Origin: Aquimarina sp. AU474
GTDB lineage: Bacteria > Bacteroidota > Bacteroidia > Flavobacteriales > Flavobacteriaceae
NCBI RefSeq assembly: GCF_900312815.1
Contig: NZ_OMPE01000009.1
Span: forward strand, 1,178,001 to 1,242,000
Reading direction: 5' to 3'
Length of the DNA stretch: 64,000 nucleotides
Under the pieces are notes generated by a model. The model did no database searches. It was not told the DNA's origin and saw only the letters and a program-made list of their open reading frames with translations. Shown here in pieces: positions 62,251 through 64,000 of this stretch; position 1 is the stretch's first letter, and the number at the start of each line of letters is the position of its first letter. The translations under genes and the position numbers were made by a program.

Positions 62251-63663
62251 TTATTTTAGTGTTGTAGGGCAAACATAATCTGTAGTTTCAATGCCTACTT
62301 CTTTAATATCTTTAAAACCACCGGCAATATCTACTAGGTTATGAATCCCTCGGCTCTTTAAAATCGAGGCGGCTATAACAGATCGATATCCTCCAGCACA
62401 ATGCACATAAAACGTTTTGTTGTTAGGAAATTCTGTTAGATATTCGTTTAGATAATCTAAAGGAGTGTTATGTGCTTTATCTACATGTTCAGCTGTGAAC
62501 TCACTTTCCTTACGCACATCAAAAACAGGGATTTCACCTGTGTTAAGTATGTCTCTGAATTTAGAGGCAGAAATAGATGGTAAAGTGTCAAACTCCTTAT
62601 CAGCTTCTTTCCATGCTTCAAAACCATTTTCTAAATATCCGATCGTATTATCAAATCCAACACGAGATAAGCGAGTAATAGTTTCTTCGATACGCCCTTC
62701 TGGAGCGACTAGTAAAATAGGTTGTTGTATATCGGCGATTAAGGCACCTACCCATGGAGCAAACCCTCCATCAATACCAATAAATATAGACCTGGGGATA
62801 TGACCCTTTACATAATCGTTTTGATGTCTTACATCAAGAACTAGAGCCCCTGTTTCATTGGCCAAGGCTTCAAAATCATTAGGAGAAAAGGGTTTTGCTC
62901 CTTGTTTAATAACTTCGTCAATATCCTTATATCCTTCCTTGTTCATTTTTACATTAAGAGGAAAATATAAAGGAGGTGGCAATAATCCATCTGTAACCTC
63001 TTTTATAAATTCTTCTTTTGTCATGTCGGCCCGAAGTGCATAATTCATTTTCTTTTGATTACCCAATGTGTCTACGGTCTCTTTCATCATATTTTTACCA
63101 CATGCAGAACCTGCTCCGTGCGCAGGATACACAATTACATCATCAGCTAATGGCATAATTTTATTACGCAAACTCTCGAACAAGGTTCCTGCAAGATCTT
63201 CTTGAGAAAGATGTGCTGCTTTTTGCGCCAAATCTGGACGCCCTACATCTCCAAGAAATAATGTGTCACCACTAAAAATAGCATGATCTTTACCATCCTT
63301 ATCTTTCAATAAATAGGTTGTGCTTTCCATGGTATGACCAGGAGTGTGTAATGTTTTTATAGTAATATCTCCAAGTTTAAATTCTTGATTGTCCTTAGCA
63401 ATAATTACTTTAAAAGTAGGATTAGCCATAGGACCATAAATAATATCGGCACCCGTTTCTTTGGCTAAAGTTAGGTGACCGCTTACGAAATCTGCATGAA
63501 AATGAGTCTCGAAGATGTACTTTATTTTTGCGTTATCTTCATTAGCTTTTTCAATATATGGTTGCACTTCTCTCAAAGGATCAATAATGGCTACTTCACC
63601 CTTACTTTCAATATAATATGCACCTTGAGCTAGGCATCCTGTGTATATTTGTTCTATTTTCAT
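62251..63663 (-). CDS. MBL-fold persulfide dioxygenase fused to two rhodanese domains
   Basis: A 470-residue enzyme. The MBL domain (1-240) has ETHFHADFVSGH (52-63), TPGHTMEST and FSGDTLFLGDVGRPDL, a persulfide-dioxygenase (ETHE1)-type site. The first rhodanese (about 260-360) lacks the active Cys (VAPEGRIE); the second (about 375-465) keeps it: Cys422 in HCAGGYR. The layout matches CstB/Blh-type enzymes that detoxify sulfide-derived persulfides to sulfite or thiosulfate. Starts a module with sulfur permeases. Confidence 0.9.
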   Translation of the reverse strand: MKIEQIYTGCLAQGAYYIESKGEVAIIDPLREVQPYIEKANEDNAKIKYIFETHFHADFVSGHLTLAKETGADIIYGPMANPTFKVIIAKDNQEFKLGDITIKTLHTPGHTMESTTYLLKDKDGKDHAIFSGDTLFLGDVGRPDLAQKAAHLSQEDLAGTLFESLRNKIMPLADDVIVYPAHGAGSACGKNMMKETVDTLGNQKKMNYALRADMTKEEFIKEVTDGLLPPPLYFPLNVKMNKEGYKDIDEVIKQGAKPFSPNDFEALANETGALVLDVRHQNDYVKGHIPRSIFIGIDGGFAPWVGALIADIQQPILLVAPEGRIEETITRLSRVGFDNTIGYLENGFEAWKEADKEFDTLPSISASKFRDILNTGEIPVFDVRKESEFTAEHVDKAHNTPLDYLNEYLTEFPNNKTFYVHCAGGYRSVIAASILKSRGIHNLVDIAGGFKDIKEVGIETTDYVCPTTLK

Positions 63664-63782
63664 GTGTTCTATTCTTTAAGTATTTTCTAAGCAGCAATAG
63701 AAATACTATTCGTTTATTATTTATTTGTCAAAAATAAGGCAATTATTATTTGAATTCGGTAACAATGGTTACAAAGCTTGGA

Positions 63783-64000
63783 TTAATATAATTCTTTAAG
63801 AATTATAAAAAGACCCATCCCCAAAACAAACCATCCAAATCCTTTTTCGAGCTTCTTACCCTCAATAAAGTTAGTTAGATATGTTCCTATAAAAATTCCA
63901 ATTATTGATATTGCTGCGAAGATCAATAAAAAATTCCATTCTATGTGCATGATTTGCATATCACCAATAAAACCAACCAAGGATTTTATAGCAATAATTA
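63783..64000 (-). CDS. TauE/SafE (TSUP) permease, C-terminal end
   Basis: An open frame enters from the right edge; the visible 72 residues include IIAIKSLVGFIGDMQIMH, two hydrophobic helices and a terminus ending ILKELY, typical of the TSUP family that exports sulfite or imports sulfonate-linked anions. The translated stretch from 63980 starts at a TTG that is simply internal; the gene begins outside the window. Confidence 0.85.
   Translation of the reverse strand, partial: IIAIKSLVGFIGDMQIMHIEWNFLLIFAAISIIGIFIGTYLTNFIEGKKLEKGFGWFVLGMGLFIILKELY

Noticed and set aside
1-64000. Prophage, insertion sequence, integron, CRISPR array, rRNA or tRNA genes
   Set aside because: No transposase, integrase or phage-type product, no regularly spaced repeats with spacers, and no cloverleaf-like sequence found in the spacers.

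Overview
This is an AT-rich (roughly one-third G+C by eye) chromosomal segment from a member of the Bacteroidota, almost certainly family Flavobacteriaceae. The signs are: the Bacteroidota promoter element TAnnTTTG in front of several genes; many families largely restricted to this phylum (DUF3098, DUF3127, DUF3667, DUF4271, DUF4296); a type IX secretion C-terminal sorting domain; TonB-dependent receptors that begin with a carboxypeptidase-regulatory-like domain; and lipoproteins with an acidic stretch after the lipobox Cys. The genus cannot be fixed from the sequence; a marine, Aquimarina-like organism is only a guess. I found no prophage, insertion sequence, integrase, CRISPR array, rRNA or tRNA.

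Layout. 1-11.5 kb is housekeeping: the end of greA, HIT protein, thioesterase, an orphan histidine kinase, flavin reductase, aat, upp, tag, and a leftward envelope run ftsX-lgt-(small membrane protein)-DUF3098-uppP-truB-TonB-like. 11.6-28.8 kb is core metabolism and translation: ketopantoate-reductase family, leuS, a SemiSWEET, alanine dehydrogenase, a membrane zinc protease, an Lrp regulator, saccharopine dehydrogenase, pckA, hemD-DUF4271, polyprenol-phosphate mannosyltransferase-dihydroorotase-DUF4296, an epimerase and tyrS. 28.9-33.5 kb is more accessory: a tandemly duplicated secreted YHS-domain gene, a LuxE-like/transglutaminase-like/DUF350 operon, and a tiny protein that is little more than a signal peptide plus a type IX sorting domain. 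A MATE exporter follows.

35-52 kb looks like a phosphate-acquisition locus. It has two TonB-dependent receptors, each next to a beta-helix lipoprotein (the two pairs are paralogous but have opposite gene order), a secreted MORN-repeat protein, a ChrA-type transporter, a phosphate-selective porin, a Pit transporter fused to a PhoU-like domain, and phoB-phoR. Tandem 11-bp direct repeats of the form AACAtt(n)5 precede most of these transcription units, and in three or four cases they end 10-16 bp upstream of a degraded -7 element. I read them as candidate PhoB operators. This is the most interesting signal in the window.

52-61 kb returns to housekeeping: glycosyltransferase, trmB, LysE-type exporter, an alkyltransferase-like DNA repair protein, Mrp ATPase plus NifU-like protein, metallophosphoesterase, DUF3667, acylphosphatase and a sterol-desaturase-family protein. 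61.2-64 kb is a leftward sulfur module: a truncated TauE/SafE permease, an MBL-rhodanese persulfide enzyme and a two-gene split YeeE/YedE transporter.
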